Origin: Roseovarius atlanticus
GTDB taxonomy: Bacteria > Pseudomonadota > Alphaproteobacteria > Rhodobacterales > Rhodobacteraceae
Assembly: GCF_001441615.1 (NCBI RefSeq)
Contig: NZ_LAXJ01000002.1
Location: 310,001-374,000 of the forward strand
DNA: 64,000 bases
Reading direction: 5' to 3'
Each line of letters begins with the position of its first letter. The first letter of the stretch is position 1. Under the pieces are notes generated by a model. It was not told the DNA's origin. It did not search any database and saw only the letters and a program-made list of their open reading frames with translations. A program made the translations under genes and the position numbers. This document shows, piece by piece, positions 54,544 to 64,000 of the stretch.

Positions 54544-55607
54544 TTTGTCCTCCCTCCCCCGTCCGGCACCAGCAGAGACGAATCCCCGTAGGAGAAGAAT
54601 CGATACTCATTCTGGATCGCGTGGGTGTAGATATCCTTAATCCGGTTCGGCCCCATCAGGGCGCTGACCAGCATCATCAGCGTGCTTTTCGGCAAGTGGA
54701 AATTCGTCATCAGCGCATCGGTGACCTGAAACCGGAACCCCGGATAGATGAAGATGTCCGTTTCGCCCCGCCACGGGCCAATCGTGCCATCGCGCGCGGC
54801 ACTTTCGATCAGGCGCAACGCGGTGGTGCCCACCGGAATGATCCGCCCGCCCGCCGCCTTGGTGGCGGCGATCTCGGCGGCGGCGGCCTTGCTGACCTCG
54901 CCCCATTCGGCGTGCATCCGGTGGCTGGTCACATCCTCGACCTTCACGGGCAAAAACGTCCCCGCGCCCACATGCAGCGTGACCTCGGTAAAGGCGATAC
55001 CCTGCGCCGCCAGCTCCGCCAGCAGCGCGTCGTCGAAATGCAGGCTGGCCGTGGGGGCGGCCACCGCGCCCGTCTGCTTGGCAAAGACGGTCTGATAGTC
55101 GTCGCGGTCCTGGTCGTCGGCGGCGCGCTTGCTGGCGATATAGGGCGGCAGGGGCATCGCGCCCGCCGCGTTCAGCGCCGCGTCGAAATCATCGCCCGAC
55201 AGGTTGAAACGCAGCACGCCCTGCCCGTCCTCCTTGGCCAAGAGCTTCGCCTCCAACCCGGCCTCGAACCGCACGGTCTCGCCAATCCGCAGCTTCTTTA
55301 GCGGCTTGATCATTGCCCGCCAGTCGCCCTCAGGCGTGGCATCCAGCAGCGTCACCTCGATCCGCGCCTCAGTCTCGCCTTGGGCGCCGTCGCGCCGCCG
55401 CAAACCCGACAGGCGCGCCGGGATGACCTTGGTGTTGTTGAGGATCAGCCGGTCGCCGGGCCGAAGGTACTGTCCAAGATCATAGACCCGCGAGTCGGTG
55501 ATCCTGTCGCCTTGCGCCACCAGCAGCCGCGCCGACGGCCTTGGCTTTGCGGGCCGGGTCGCGATCAACGCCTCGGGCAGGTCGAAATCGAAATCCGAAA
55601 GCTTCAT
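54540..55607 (-). CDS. queA: tRNA preQ1(34) S-adenosylmethionine ribosyltransferase-isomerase
   Basis: The 355-aa enzyme makes epoxyqueuosine at tRNA position 34 by moving the ribose of SAM. The family segments [59 protein letters not shown] and MLVSALMG are all present. The start overlaps the stop of the large AsmA-like gene by 4 nt. Confidence 0.96.
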   Translation of the reverse strand: MKLSDFDFDLPEALIATRPAKPRPSARLLVAQGDRITDSRVYDLGQYLRPGDRLILNNTKVIPARLSGLRRRDGAQGETEARIEVTLLDATPEGDWRAMIKPLKKLRIGETVRFEAGLEAKLLAKEDGQGVLRFNLSGDDFDAALNAAGAMPLPPYIASKRAADDQDRDDYQTVFAKQTGAVAAPTASLHFDDALLAELAAQGIAFTEVTLHVGAGTFLPVKVEDVTSHRMHAEWGEVSKAAAAEIAATKAAGGRIIPVGTTALRLIESAARDGTIGPWRGETDIFIYPGFRFQVTDALMTNFHLPKSTLMMLVSALMGPNRIKDIYTHAIQNEYRFFSYGDSSLLVPDGGGRTK

Positions 55608-58600
55608 CTGCCGGCTTCACGGTTGTTGAAATCGCGCACGCGCGGATTGCTTTGTGGTGGCTGTGACTGCGGCCCGTCCGTTCCCTGCTGCGTGCCCTGT
55701 TGGCCGGTCTGCGCAGGCCGCGTCGACTGCGGCAATTCCGGCGCGGGACGGCGAAAAAGCTCGCGGAACATCCCCGGCGTGAAGGCCGACAGCGGGTTCA
55801 CACTGACCCGCGGACTGCGCGCCGGACCCTTGAGCGTATAGTTGAACCCGAACAACCCCTCGCCCCGCCGGGTAAAGAGCCCGCCCACGGCGTTCACCAC
55901 GTAGACCGGCGAAATCACCCCCTGCATGTCCATCTGCCCGCTTTCAAGAAAGTAATACCCGTCCATCGTGATACCCATCGCGGCGCCCACCGCGCTGCTG
56001 GAATAAAGCGTGACGCGGTCAGGCGAAAGCTGGAACCGCGCCTCGAGGGACTCGAAATGAATGCCCTCGCCGCCCAATTGCTCCAGCAGACCGACGACCG
56101 TCAGCGCGTTCAGCAGGGCCGCCATCGACGGCGCGTCCTTCAGGCGCATCGCACCCTTGGCGGTCAGCTTGCCCTCGTAGATGCCCGGCCCCTTGCCCGG
56201 CACCAGCGTGACGTCCAGCTTGCCGTTGCGCGCCCCCTTGATCAGGCCCGCCGACACCAGCACGCCGGCAGCGTCCTCGGACTGGATGCGAAAGGCGCTT
56301 CGCCCGCCCTGAGGGACCACACGACCCGTGATCGGGGTCTGGCCGTTGACCCGGCCCGTGAAACTGCCATCCGCCCCGCGCGACATGTCCAGCTCGGCGC
56401 GGAAATCCGTGAGCGCGATCCCGTCCGATATCTGCAACCGGTCCAGCGCAAGCGACACCGGCCCGCCCTGCCGGGACTGCCGCTGCGCCCCGCCACCACC
56501 ATCGCCACCCAGCGACGTCTGGCGCAGATCCACCGATCCGCCCTGCACGCGCACAGCCGGCGTCACGCCCGCCCCGCGCCCGACCAATTCCACCGGCGCG
56601 CTCAGCCAGTCGCCGACCCGCACCTGCGAGAAAGTAGCACGGTCAAGCTGCCCATCGTCGCGCAAGGTGACGGCGCCGCGCGCGTTCAACCCGGCGGCCG
56701 AAATCTCCAGCCGGTCGATCGACGGCGGTTCTCCCAGGCGCCCCGATGCCTCCAGCCGTCCGGTCCCGCCCTGCGACACCGCCCAGTCCAGCTGCGGCAC
56801 GCGCAATCCAACCCCGGCCAAAGTCGAGCTAAGCCGGAACACCCCCGGCGCGCCTTTTTCGAAGTCGATTTCCATGTCGGCCCGGCCCGCGCCCGTGACG
56901 CTGCCCGGCGGCAGGCCGATGCCGAACTCGTCGGCAAACCGCTCGGACAGCTCGATCCAGCCGCGTACCGTGCTGGTGGTGCTGTCCGGGCCGATCCCGG
57001 TCTCGAACCGTCCGTCGAACGGCACCTGCCCGATCCGTCCCGCGCCCGCCACGCTCAGCACCTCGTCGGCAATCGCCACGTCCAGTGCCGCCGCCGACAG
57101 AACCTTGCCCGGCACCAGGACCTCGCTGCGCACGTCGCGCAGGGTTCCGGCCACGTCAAAGGCCACATCCTGCACGGTCAGCTTGTCCAGAAGGCGCAGG
57201 TCCAGCACGCCACCCAGTTCCGCAATCCCGTCGGCCAAGGTCACCTCGCGGCCCGCCTTGGTCAGAAACTCCAGCGGCGGCTCGTCCAACAGCGACAGCG
57301 CCGCGGTGATCGTGCTGCGCGTGCGCAACCGCACCTGCGCGGGCGTGCGTTTGACGGTCACGTCGGGGATGTCGAAACTGGTGCCGGTGATGTCCACACG
57401 CCCGCCCTGCGGCGCCGTCACGTACCCGCCCAGTGCCGACACGACAAAGCGGTTGTCCATCAAGGAAGCGTGCCCGTGCGCCTCCTCGATCACCGGGAAA
57501 TCGCGGATGAACTGCGTGCTGAACTTCTCGAAATCGAACCCTAGAAAGAAATCCGGGCGGCTTTTCGGCAGGCTGCGTAGCGCCAGCTGGATGTTTTGCA
57601 AATCCGCGCTGCGGATGTTCTTGGTGATCCAGTCGCGGGTCTTGACTTCCAGCCGTTCCGGCCAAAGCTGCATCAGCCGGTCTGGCGCGATCTGCGCCAT
57701 GTGCCCGTCCAGCGTCACGTCCCAGCCTTCGGGTTCGGCCCGCGCCTCGCCGGTCAGCCGCAGCACCTCGTCCTGATCCGACAGGCTGAGCTCGCCCAGG
57801 CTCAGCACGAACGGGTTCAGTTGCAGGCGCATGTCCATGCGCGCGCCCTGAAGCGTGATCGCCTCGGCGTAAAGGTCCATCGGGTTGGCCACCACCTCGG
57901 ACAGTCCCACCTGCAACAGGATCTCGCTGGGCCAACCGTTTTCCACGCCGACAAGATAGGCATGGCCTGTGACACTGGTCTTGACCCACTTGCTGTCGAT
58001 CGACAGCTCGTTAAAGCTGATGCGGTGTTCCGTTGGATCATAGGTGAAATAGCTGCGCACCGAGTTGAAGGCGATTGGCTCGGTCGCGTCGTTGGGCCGG
58101 ACCGCGCCCTTGCCGATCTGAAGTGTCGCGTTCAGCGGGCCAAGCTGGCCCTGCTCGTCCACCGAAGCGCGCAACGCCCCCGAAATCGGCGCGTCGATCG
58201 CATCGAGCCAGGCCAAAGCGGGCGATTGCCCCGCCACGTCGCGGGCCGGCATGTCCTCGAAACTCAGGCCGACCTCGGACGCCGCCGTGCCCAGCCTCCC
58301 GGTATAGTTCAGCGCCAGCGTGGTGGCGTAATCGCGGGCGCCGATCAGGGCGAAATCCCCGCGCAGACGGATGTCGTCGCCCTCTCGCGATATCTCCAGC
58401 CGCCCGCCATCGGCGGTCCAGGCCCGCTCGGTCCGCTCGTCTTCATAGCGCAGCGAGACGTTCGTGGCCTCGATTTGCGACAGGTTGCGAAAGGCCGGGC
58501 GGTTCAGGATGCCGTCCAGCCGTTCGGCCAGCGCGGCCACGGTCACCGGCTCGCGGGCGTTGGCCCCGGCATCGCCCAGCGTCACGCCGACCTCGCCCGT

Positions 58601-59011
58601 ATCCGTGCGCCGGAAACTCAGCTGCGCCCCCGACAGGCGGATCGCGCTGGGTTGAAGCGCGCCCTGCAACAGCGCCGCCATGTCCACCGTGCCTTGTATG
58701 TCCGACAGGCTGGCGATGGGCAGCCCGGTCTCGTCCCGGATCATCACGTCGCGCAGCGACAGCCGCGGCACCCAGCCTTTCTCGACCACCACCGCCATAT
58801 CGCCGAAATGCAGCGAGACACCGTCGACCGCCGCATTGACCTCGCGCGTCACACGCTCGCGCACCCATTCGGGGGCCGACACCCGTGTGCCGACCAGCGC
58901 CATCACCGCCACGCTTAGACCCACGCACAGCGCAAGGATCAGCGCGGCACTCCATATGCCGAACCGTTTCAGGCGTTTGCCACGCGGTGTTTTCTGCGCC
59001 GTATCGTTCAT
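55604..59011 (-). CDS. large AsmA/YhdP-like protein (DUF3971, AsmA C-terminal)
   Basis: The 1135-aa protein has an N-terminal membrane anchor ([22 protein letters not shown], about residues 20-41) and a long beta-rich periplasmic body. A C-terminal AsmA-2-type region ([29 protein letters not shown]) and a Pro/Gln-rich tail follow. YhdP-type proteins form bridge-like conduits that move phospholipids to the outer membrane. Length matches that class. It is encoded upstream of queA with a 4-nt overlap. Confidence 0.88.
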   Translation of the reverse strand: MNDTAQKTPRGKRLKRFGIWSAALILALCVGLSVAVMALVGTRVSAPEWVRERVTREVNAAVDGVSLHFGDMAVVVEKGWVPRLSLRDVMIRDETGLPIASLSDIQGTVDMAALLQGALQPSAIRLSGAQLSFRRTDTGEVGVTLGDAGANAREPVTVAALAERLDGILNRPAFRNLSQIEATNVSLRYEDERTERAWTADGGRLEISREGDDIRLRGDFALIGARDYATTLALNYTGRLGTAASEVGLSFEDMPARDVAGQSPALAWLDAIDAPISGALRASVDEQGQLGPLNATLQIGKGAVRPNDATEPIAFNSVRSYFTYDPTEHRISFNELSIDSKWVKTSVTGHAYLVGVENGWPSEILLQVGLSEVVANPMDLYAEAITLQGARMDMRLQLNPFVLSLGELSLSDQDEVLRLTGEARAEPEGWDVTLDGHMAQIAPDRLMQLWPERLEVKTRDWITKNIRSADLQNIQLALRSLPKSRPDFFLGFDFEKFSTQFIRDFPVIEEAHGHASLMDNRFVVSALGGYVTAPQGGRVDITGTSFDIPDVTVKRTPAQVRLRTRSTITAALSLLDEPPLEFLTKAGREVTLADGIAELGGVLDLRLLDKLTVQDVAFDVAGTLRDVRSEVLVPGKVLSAAALDVAIADEVLSVAGAGRIGQVPFDGRFETGIGPDSTTSTVRGWIELSERFADEFGIGLPPGSVTGAGRADMEIDFEKGAPGVFRLSSTLAGVGLRVPQLDWAVSQGGTGRLEASGRLGEPPSIDRLEISAAGLNARGAVTLRDDGQLDRATFSQVRVGDWLSAPVELVGRGAGVTPAVRVQGGSVDLRQTSLGGDGGGGAQRQSRQGGPVSLALDRLQISDGIALTDFRAELDMSRGADGSFTGRVNGQTPITGRVVPQGGRSAFRIQSEDAAGVLVSAGLIKGARNGKLDVTLVPGKGPGIYEGKLTAKGAMRLKDAPSMAALLNALTVVGLLEQLGGEGIHFESLEARFQLSPDRVTLYSSSAVGAAMGITMDGYYFLESGQMDMQGVISPVYVVNAVGGLFTRRGEGLFGFNYTLKGPARSPRVSVNPLSAFTPGMFRELFRRPAPELPQSTRPAQTGQQGTQQGTDGPQSQPPQSNPRVRDFNNREAGR

Positions 59012-59117
59012 TTTCCCGTTGCCGCGCGTTGACCGCGCTTTTGCCTGCTCTCACGTCTTTATTCTTGCCGCTCGCGCGTTAATTTGAAACTCACTTTTTT
59101 CGCATTGGAGATTCTAC

Positions 59118-59575
<458 letters not shown>

Positions 59576-59579
<4 letters not shown>

Positions 59580-60400
59580 CCTCACAAAGCCTTGCCGAAA
59601 TGGCCGTCGAGGTGCTGACCACCGCCGACGGCCGCGCCAAGACGGCGCTGTCGCGGCGGCACGCCGAGACCTGGTTCGCCGCCCGCGCCGCCGGGCGCGA
59701 CCTGCCGGTGGGTCATGCGGCCCCGCCGCCGCGCCCTGCGCGCCCCGACTTGCCCCGTCTTCTGGACCCGCGCGACGTGCCGCGCCGCCGCCCCGGCACC
59801 GCGCCCGGGCGGCTGGCCATCCTGCACGCCGTGGCGCATATCGAACTCAATGCCGTCGACCTGCACTGGGACATCATCGCGCGCTTCACCGACGTGAAGA
59901 TGCCAATCGGGTTCTACGACGACTGGGTGAAATCGGCGGACGAGGAATCCAAGCATTTCAACCTGGTATGTGACTGCCTCGAGGAAAAGGGCAGCCATTA
60001 CGGCGCGCTCGACGCCCACGCCGGCATGTGGCGCGCCGCCGAGGACACCGCAGAGGATTTCATGGGCCGCCTCGCAGTCGTGCCCATGGTGCTCGAGGCG
60101 CGCGGCCTCGACGTGACACCCGGCATGATCGACCTCTTCCAGAACGCCGGCGAGGACCGCACCGTCGACGCGCTCAAGGTGATTTACGCCGAGGAAGTGG
60201 GCCACGTCGCCTATGGCTCGAAGTGGTTTCATTTCCTGTGCGGTCGGCACGAGATGGACCCCAAGGATGCCTTTCACGACCTTGTCCGCCGCTATTTCCA
60301 TGGCGGCCTGAAACCGCCCTTCAACGAGGAAAAACGCGCCGAGGCGGGCCTGCCGCCCGATTTCTACTGGCCTCTGGCAGACCGCAAGACCGGGAGCTAA
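59576..60400 (+). CDS. DUF455 ferritin-like protein
   Basis: Starting at TTG 59576 gives a 274-aa protein with the N-terminus (T)SQSLAEMAVEVLTTADGRAK typical of the family; ATG 59600 is a shorter choice. Helical metal-ligand pairs are visible: AHIELNAVDLHW, EESKHFNLV and EEVGHVAYGSKWF. The family belongs to the ferritin-like diiron fold, but no reaction is known. Overlap with bcp suggests a link with oxidative stress. Confidence 0.85.
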
Positions 60401-60617
60401 AAGCGCATTCGCGCCATCAAGCCCTTAATAATCGGCAATTTTCTGCCAATTCCGGGGCAAATAGGCGCCCTTCCCGCGATAGATGGTCAAAATCCTTGCC
60501 CAATAGGGACGGCCTGTGTACCCAACCCCGGACGATGCCACCGGACCATCCGGCACAGAATGGACGACGCCGCGACCGTGATCGCGGCAAAGGTTTGAGC
60601 ATCGACATTGGGAGAGG

Positions 60618-61961
60618 TTGAAAGGGACGGACTCAATCTTGCGCAGACGATTTTTGATCAAGCTGAACCACATCCTGGAAAAGCATTTTCCGGAACGCCG
60701 CGTTTTCCTGCGGTCCGACACAGACACCCGCTTCATCCGGCTTCGGCCCGCGACGCAGCTTATCGCCTTCACCGGCGCGTCGGCCATCGTGGCCTGGGCG
60801 ATCATCGCCACAGCCGTTCTGGTGATGGACTCGATCGGCTCCGGTAACTTCCGCGAACAGGCCAAGCGCGATCAGCGCACCTACGAGGCCCGGCTCAACG
60901 CGCTGGAAGACGAACGCGACAAGCGCGCCGAAGAGGCGCTGGCCGCCCAGAACCGCTTCAACTCCGCGCTGGAACAGATTTCGGTCATGCAGACCGAGCT
61001 TCTGTCTTCCGAGACCCGCCGGCGCGAGCTTGAGACCGGGATCGAAGTGATCCAGTCGACCCTGCGCCGCACCATGAAAGACCGCGACAGCGCCCGCAAC
61101 GAGGCCGAGCAACTGGCCCAGGCGATCGAAAATTCCGGCGACACGCCCCTGCCCGGCCAGTCGGGCAACACCGGCGAAGACCCGATGGTCGAGTTTCTGT
61201 CGTCCCAGCTGGCTGCCACCGCACAGGAACGTGATCAGGTTACCGCCGACGCCCAGGATGCGCTGTTGCGCGCCGACGAAATGGCCACCCAGATCCGGCT
61301 GATGCAGGATCAGAACGACCAGATCTTCCGCCAGCTGGAAGAGGCGATGGCGATCTCGGTCGAGCCGCTGGACAAGATGTTCAGTGCCGCGGGCATGAAC
61401 CCCGACAACCTCATCGCCACCGTGCGCTCGGGCTATTCCGGCCAGGGCGGCCCCATGATGCCACTCAGCTTCTCCACGCGGGGCGAAGAGCCTTCGGCGG
61501 ACGCCCGCCGCGCCAACGGCATCCTTCGGGGCATGGACAAGCTGAACCTCTACCGCATCGCGGCGCAAAAGGCGCCCTTCGCCATGCCGTTGAAGTCGTC
61601 CTTCCGCTATACCTCGGGCTTCGGCATGCGCTGGGGCCGGATGCATTCCGGCACCGATTTCGCTGCCCCGCATGGCACTCCCATCTATTCCACCGCCGAT
61701 GGCGTTGTCGTGCACGCCGGCTGGCAGTCCGGCTATGGCCGCCTTGTGAAGATCCAGCACGAGTTCGGCATCGAGACGCGCTATGCGCATAACTCGAAAC
61801 TGTTCGTGAAGAAGGGCCAAAGAGTCTCGCGCGGTCAAAAGATTTCTGCTATGGGGAGCACTGGACGTTCAACCGGCACCCATCTACACTACGAGGTCCG
61901 TGTCGGCGGCAAGGCCGTCAACCCCATGATCTACATCAAGGCTGCAAGAGATGTTTTCTAA
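60618..61961 (+). CDS. M23 family metallopeptidase with coiled coil (LmdC-like)
   Basis: The 447-aa protein has a basic N-terminus, one membrane helix (about 47-70), a long coiled coil (about 75-245) and a C-terminal LytM/M23 domain (325-440). Zinc ligands are His343 and Asp347 (MHSGTDF) and His424 (THLHYEV), with catalytic His391. It should cut peptidoglycan peptides in the periplasm. TTG 60618 is used; a TTG at 60639 is also possible. Its end overlaps the bactofilin gene by 11 nt, the same pairing as LmdC and BacA of stalked alphaproteobacteria. Confidence 0.9.
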   Translation: MKGTDSILRRRFLIKLNHILEKHFPERRVFLRSDTDTRFIRLRPATQLIAFTGASAIVAWAIIATAVLVMDSIGSGNFREQAKRDQRTYEARLNALEDERDKRAEEALAAQNRFNSALEQISVMQTELLSSETRRRELETGIEVIQSTLRRTMKDRDSARNEAEQLAQAIENSGDTPLPGQSGNTGEDPMVEFLSSQLAATAQERDQVTADAQDALLRADEMATQIRLMQDQNDQIFRQLEEAMAISVEPLDKMFSAAGMNPDNLIATVRSGYSGQGGPMMPLSFSTRGEEPSADARRANGILRGMDKLNLYRIAAQKAPFAMPLKSSFRYTSGFGMRWGRMHSGTDFAAPHGTPIYSTADGVVVHAGWQSGYGRLVKIQHEFGIETRYAHNSKLFVKKGQRVSRGQKISAMGSTGRSTGTHLHYEVRVGGKAVNPMIYIKAARDVF

Positions 61962-62493
61962 AAGCAAAATCAACGACCCCGCGCCGAAGCAGGATTCTGC
62001 GGCCAAACCCGCCGCGCCGGCCGAGCCGCGCAAGGACACCGCCGAGAAACCCGGCGGTGGTGAATTCAAGGCCGCGGCCCCCAAGGCCAAGCCCCCTGCA
62101 TCGGTCCTGTCGACCGATCTGCACGTTACCGGAAACCTCAAGACCACCGGCGACGTCCAGGTCGAAGGCACCGTCGAGGGCGACATCCGCGCCCACCTGC
62201 TGACCATCGGCGAAAGTGCCACGATCAAGGGCGAGGTCATCGCCGACGACGTGGTCATCAACGGCCGCATCGTGGGCCGCGTGCGTGGCCTCAAGGTGCG
62301 CCTGACCTCGACCGCCCGCGTCGAAGGCGACATCATCCACAAGACCATCGCCATCGAATCCGGTGCCCATTTCGAGGGCTCGGTGCAACGCCAGGACGAC
62401 CCGCTCAACGCCGGCGGCAAGAAACCCGCCGCTCCGGCGCAACAAGGCGCGGCGCCCGCGCCCGCCCCGGCGAACGAGCCGGCCAAGAGCTGA
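61951..62493 (+). CDS. bacA: bactofilin
   Basis: The 180-aa protein has the bactofilin beta-helix core (about 48-150; GDVQVEGTVEGDI, GEVIADDVVINGRIVGRVRG, ARVEGDIIHKTIAIESGAHFEG) between disordered Lys/Pro/Ala-rich tails. Bactofilins polymerise without nucleotide under the inner membrane and place cell-wall enzymes. The overlap with the M23 gene makes that enzyme its probable client. Confidence 0.92.
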   Translation: MFSKSKINDPAPKQDSAAKPAAPAEPRKDTAEKPGGGEFKAAAPKAKPPASVLSTDLHVTGNLKTTGDVQVEGTVEGDIRAHLLTIGESATIKGEVIADDVVINGRIVGRVRGLKVRLTSTARVEGDIIHKTIAIESGAHFEGSVQRQDDPLNAGGKKPAAPAQQGAAPAPAPANEPAKS

Positions 62494-62514
62494 TCGCGAT
62501 GCATATCCAACAGG

Positions 62515-62545
62515 AAGGCGCCCGGGCAACCGCGGCGCCTTTTTC
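62515..62545 (+). terminator. rho-independent terminator after the bactofilin gene
   Basis: AAGGCGCC (62515-62522) pairs with GGCGCCTT (62534-62541) and continues as TTTT after an 11-nt loop. Confidence 0.9.
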
Positions 62546-62598
62546 AATGCACACATCAACCCCAAGGCCGAAATTTCTGGCGCTGATCCGCATTACTT

Positions 62599-62868
62599 TC
62601 AAACGTCGTCCGAAATCGGATTCTGCCCCTCCTTGTCCTGTTCCTGGGACAGTATGTTGCGAACCTCCTGCATCAGAGCCAAGTGAGACTCGCGGTCGTT
62701 CGACGTCCTGCATTCGGCTTTCGACAGCCGCGTCAGCAAGGTTTTCAGATACTGTTCACGATTGCCGACGGAATAACCATCTTCCGCAAGGACTTGGTGA
62801 AGCTCCTCCGGACCGACCCAACCGCCGTCGGGGGTGCGGAGTTTTTCAAAATCAGAGAAGTCTGTCAT
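62599..62868 (-). CDS. small soluble protein of unknown function
   Basis: The 89-aa product (ATG 62868, GGGAGAC upstream) begins MTDFSDFEKLRTPDGGWVG and is mostly helical, with SVGNREQYLKTLLTRLSKAE in the middle and an acidic end. It has no signal peptide or membrane segment. The family is not recognised. It is encoded alone, convergent with the bactofilin operon. Confidence 0.65.
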   Translation of the reverse strand: MTDFSDFEKLRTPDGGWVGPEELHQVLAEDGYSVGNREQYLKTLLTRLSKAECRTSNDRESHLALMQEVRNILSQEQDKEGQNPISDDV

Positions 62869-63286
62869 GGATGTCTCCCTTCTGACAACGTTTCCTGACA
62901 CTACCGCGTTCCATCTTCCGCCATGGTTCCAGCCTTCCATCCGGCAAACGCGGCCCTCCGAACGCTTTTTCTGTCGCGCGGCTCTTGTGCATCAACTCCC
63001 GCCAGCCCGCCTAAATACTGCTGTCCCCCTTGACACTTACCCCGCCACACGCCATGTCACGCCCATCGCTGCGATTGCGCGTGAGCCGGGCCACCCGCCC
63101 GAACCAGCAACCAGCCCGATTTTTCCAGTTCCCCCATCACGCAGGGTTTCTGATGCGGCGCCAGGGGCGCGGGATACGCCCGCGACGTCTTAAGGCCGCC
63201 GCCCAACCCTCCAGGTTCGCGCATCCCGTGCGGGCCTTCCCCATTCGTCACCGGCAGTCCGCCGCGTGGCCCGCAAAGGATACGAC
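62869..63286 (+). other. intergenic/leader region of the helicase gene
   Basis: This 418-bp gap has no gene I can support; open frames in it are short and Pro/Arg-rich. It holds a TTGACA-type box in CCCCTTGACACTT (around 63028), suited to a rightward promoter. A leader of about 200 nt would follow, comparable with the long leaders of cold-induced DEAD-box helicases. The AAAGGA site at 63275-63280 serves the helicase start. Confidence 0.5.
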
Positions 63287-64000
63287 TTGTACGATTTCGA
63301 CATGCTGGGCCTCGCGCCCGAACTCAACACCGCCCTCAAGACCGCCGGCCTGACAGAGCCGACGCCCATACAAAACAAGGCGATTCCCCTGGCCCTCGAA
63401 GGTCACGACGTCATGGGCCTCGCCCAGACCGGTACCGGCAAGACGCTGGCCTTTGGCCTGCCGCTGATCCAGCACCTGCTGGACATGCCCGGAAAACCCG
63501 CCGAAAAGACAGTAAAGGCCCTCATCCTCGCGCCCACGCGCGAGCTGGTGAACCAGATCGCCGAGTCGTTGCGGGGCCTGACCAAGGGCACCAAGCTGCG
63601 CGTCGTCACCGTCGTCGGCGGGCAGTCCATCGGCAAGCAGATCAGCCTGCTGTCGCGCGGCACCGACATTCTCGTCGCCACGCCGGGCCGCCTGATCGAC
63701 CTAATGGAGCGCCGCGCTCTCGACCTTTCGACTGCGCGTCACCTGGTGCTGGACGAGGCCGACCAGATGCTCGACATGGGCTTCATCCACGCGCTGCGCA
63801 AGATCGCGCCGCATCTGGGCACGCCGCGCCAGACCATGCTGTTTTCCGCCACCATGCCCAAACAGATGGAAGAGATTTCCGCCGCCTACCTGACCAACCC
63901 CCGCCGGGTTCAGGTCGCCCCTCCGGGCAAGGCCGCCGACAAGGTGACGCAATCGGTGCACCATGTCGCCAAGAACGACAAATCCGCGAAACTGCGCGAG
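63287..64000 (+). CDS. DEAD-box ATP-dependent RNA helicase (3' end beyond window)
   Basis: The first 238 residues are visible. Helicase motifs in order are the Q motif (GLTEPTPIQNKAIP), I AQTGTGKT, Ia PTRELVNQI, Ib TPGRLIDL, II DEAD and III SAT. The start is TTG 63287 after AAAGGA; ATG 63302 is a shorter option. The sequence is of the RhlE/DeaD-like group that remodels RNA in ribosome assembly and decay. The second RecA-like domain and tail lie outside the window. Confidence 0.92.
   Translation, partial: MYDFDMLGLAPELNTALKTAGLTEPTPIQNKAIPLALEGHDVMGLAQTGTGKTLAFGLPLIQHLLDMPGKPAEKTVKALILAPTRELVNQIAESLRGLTKGTKLRVVTVVGGQSIGKQISLLSRGTDILVATPGRLIDLMERRALDLSTARHLVLDEADQMLDMGFIHALRKIAPHLGTPRQTMLFSATMPKQMEEISAAYLTNPRRVQVAPPGKAADKVTQSVHHVAKNDKSAKLRE

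Noticed and set aside
55700..57544. 614-codon plus-strand frame inside the AsmA/YhdP-like gene
   Set aside because: Arg/His/Gln-rich antisense product; the minus-strand protein has the expected anchor and C-terminal region.
63030..63353. Open frame upstream of and into the helicase start
   Set aside because: Pro/Arg-rich, no ribosome site, and out of frame with a helicase gene whose Q motif and DEAD box are clear.

Overview
The window is a G+C-rich, gene-dense piece of chromosome from an alphaproteobacterium, most likely a marine Rhodobacteraceae (Roseobacter-type) species. Pointers are the ZapA/ZauP division gene pair, malate thiokinase and hydroxypyruvate reductase genes, a Hint-domain protein, TRAP transporter genes, direct-repeat SOS boxes of the alphaproteobacterial form GTTC-N7-GTTC, and overall codon use. 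No rRNA, tRNA, CRISPR array, prophage or insertion sequence was recognised. Both ends cut a gene: a glutamine synthetase family gene on the left and a DEAD-box helicase gene on the right.

Layout. 1-6007: leftward operon for an N-formylglutamate amidohydrolase-like enzyme, a TRAP transporter (Q, M, P) and a glutamine synthetase-like ligase, with a divergent RpiR regulator. 6032-8756: a radical SAM protein plus a UdgX-type uracil-DNA glycosylase fusion, with a LexA-type box over a promoter that seems to give a leaderless mRNA. 8896-12305: semialdehyde dehydrogenase, catalase, small exported protein. 12453-18042: FAD/NAD(P)-binding protein, then a glucosylglycerate locus (phosphatase, synthase, convergent GH13 phosphorylase). 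18203-19215: two unknown genes. 19426-25273: a LuxR-type regulator with a degenerate receiver, then sgaA, hprA, a small conserved protein and mtkAB, a serine-cycle segment. 25398-28649: zapA, zauP and transketolase.

28729-34425: PQQ-type sugar dehydrogenase, DUF808 protein, a GAPDH with a GapB-like cofactor loop, a PepSY / cytochrome b / membrane LuxR group, and coaD. 34581-45886: CBS protein, LysR regulator and mmsA, nitronate monooxygenase, Hint protein, YbdK-type ligase, L,D-transpeptidase, and a valine-degradation operon (acyl-CoA dehydrogenase, 3-hydroxyisobutyryl-CoA hydrolase, mmsB) carrying an A+T-richer membrane-protein gene inside it. 46078-55607: RcnB-like protein, uvrA with its own SOS box, methyltransferase, lpd, DUF924 protein, MFS transporter, queA. 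55604-64000: a very large AsmA/YhdP-like protein, PrxQ/Bcp, DUF455 protein, M23 peptidase plus bactofilin, a small unknown gene and the start of the helicase gene.

The most unusual non-coding signals are two inverted copies, about 12 kb apart, of a roughly 114-bp intergenic repeat with AAGCGTTTCG-type ends, a conserved inner stem and a conserved 12-nt loop; three different perfect palindromes placed back to back at 22903-22971; GGGTA/TACCC dyads shared by the sgaA and mtkA promoter regions; and two SOS boxes, one of which ties the radical SAM/UdgX pair to DNA damage control.
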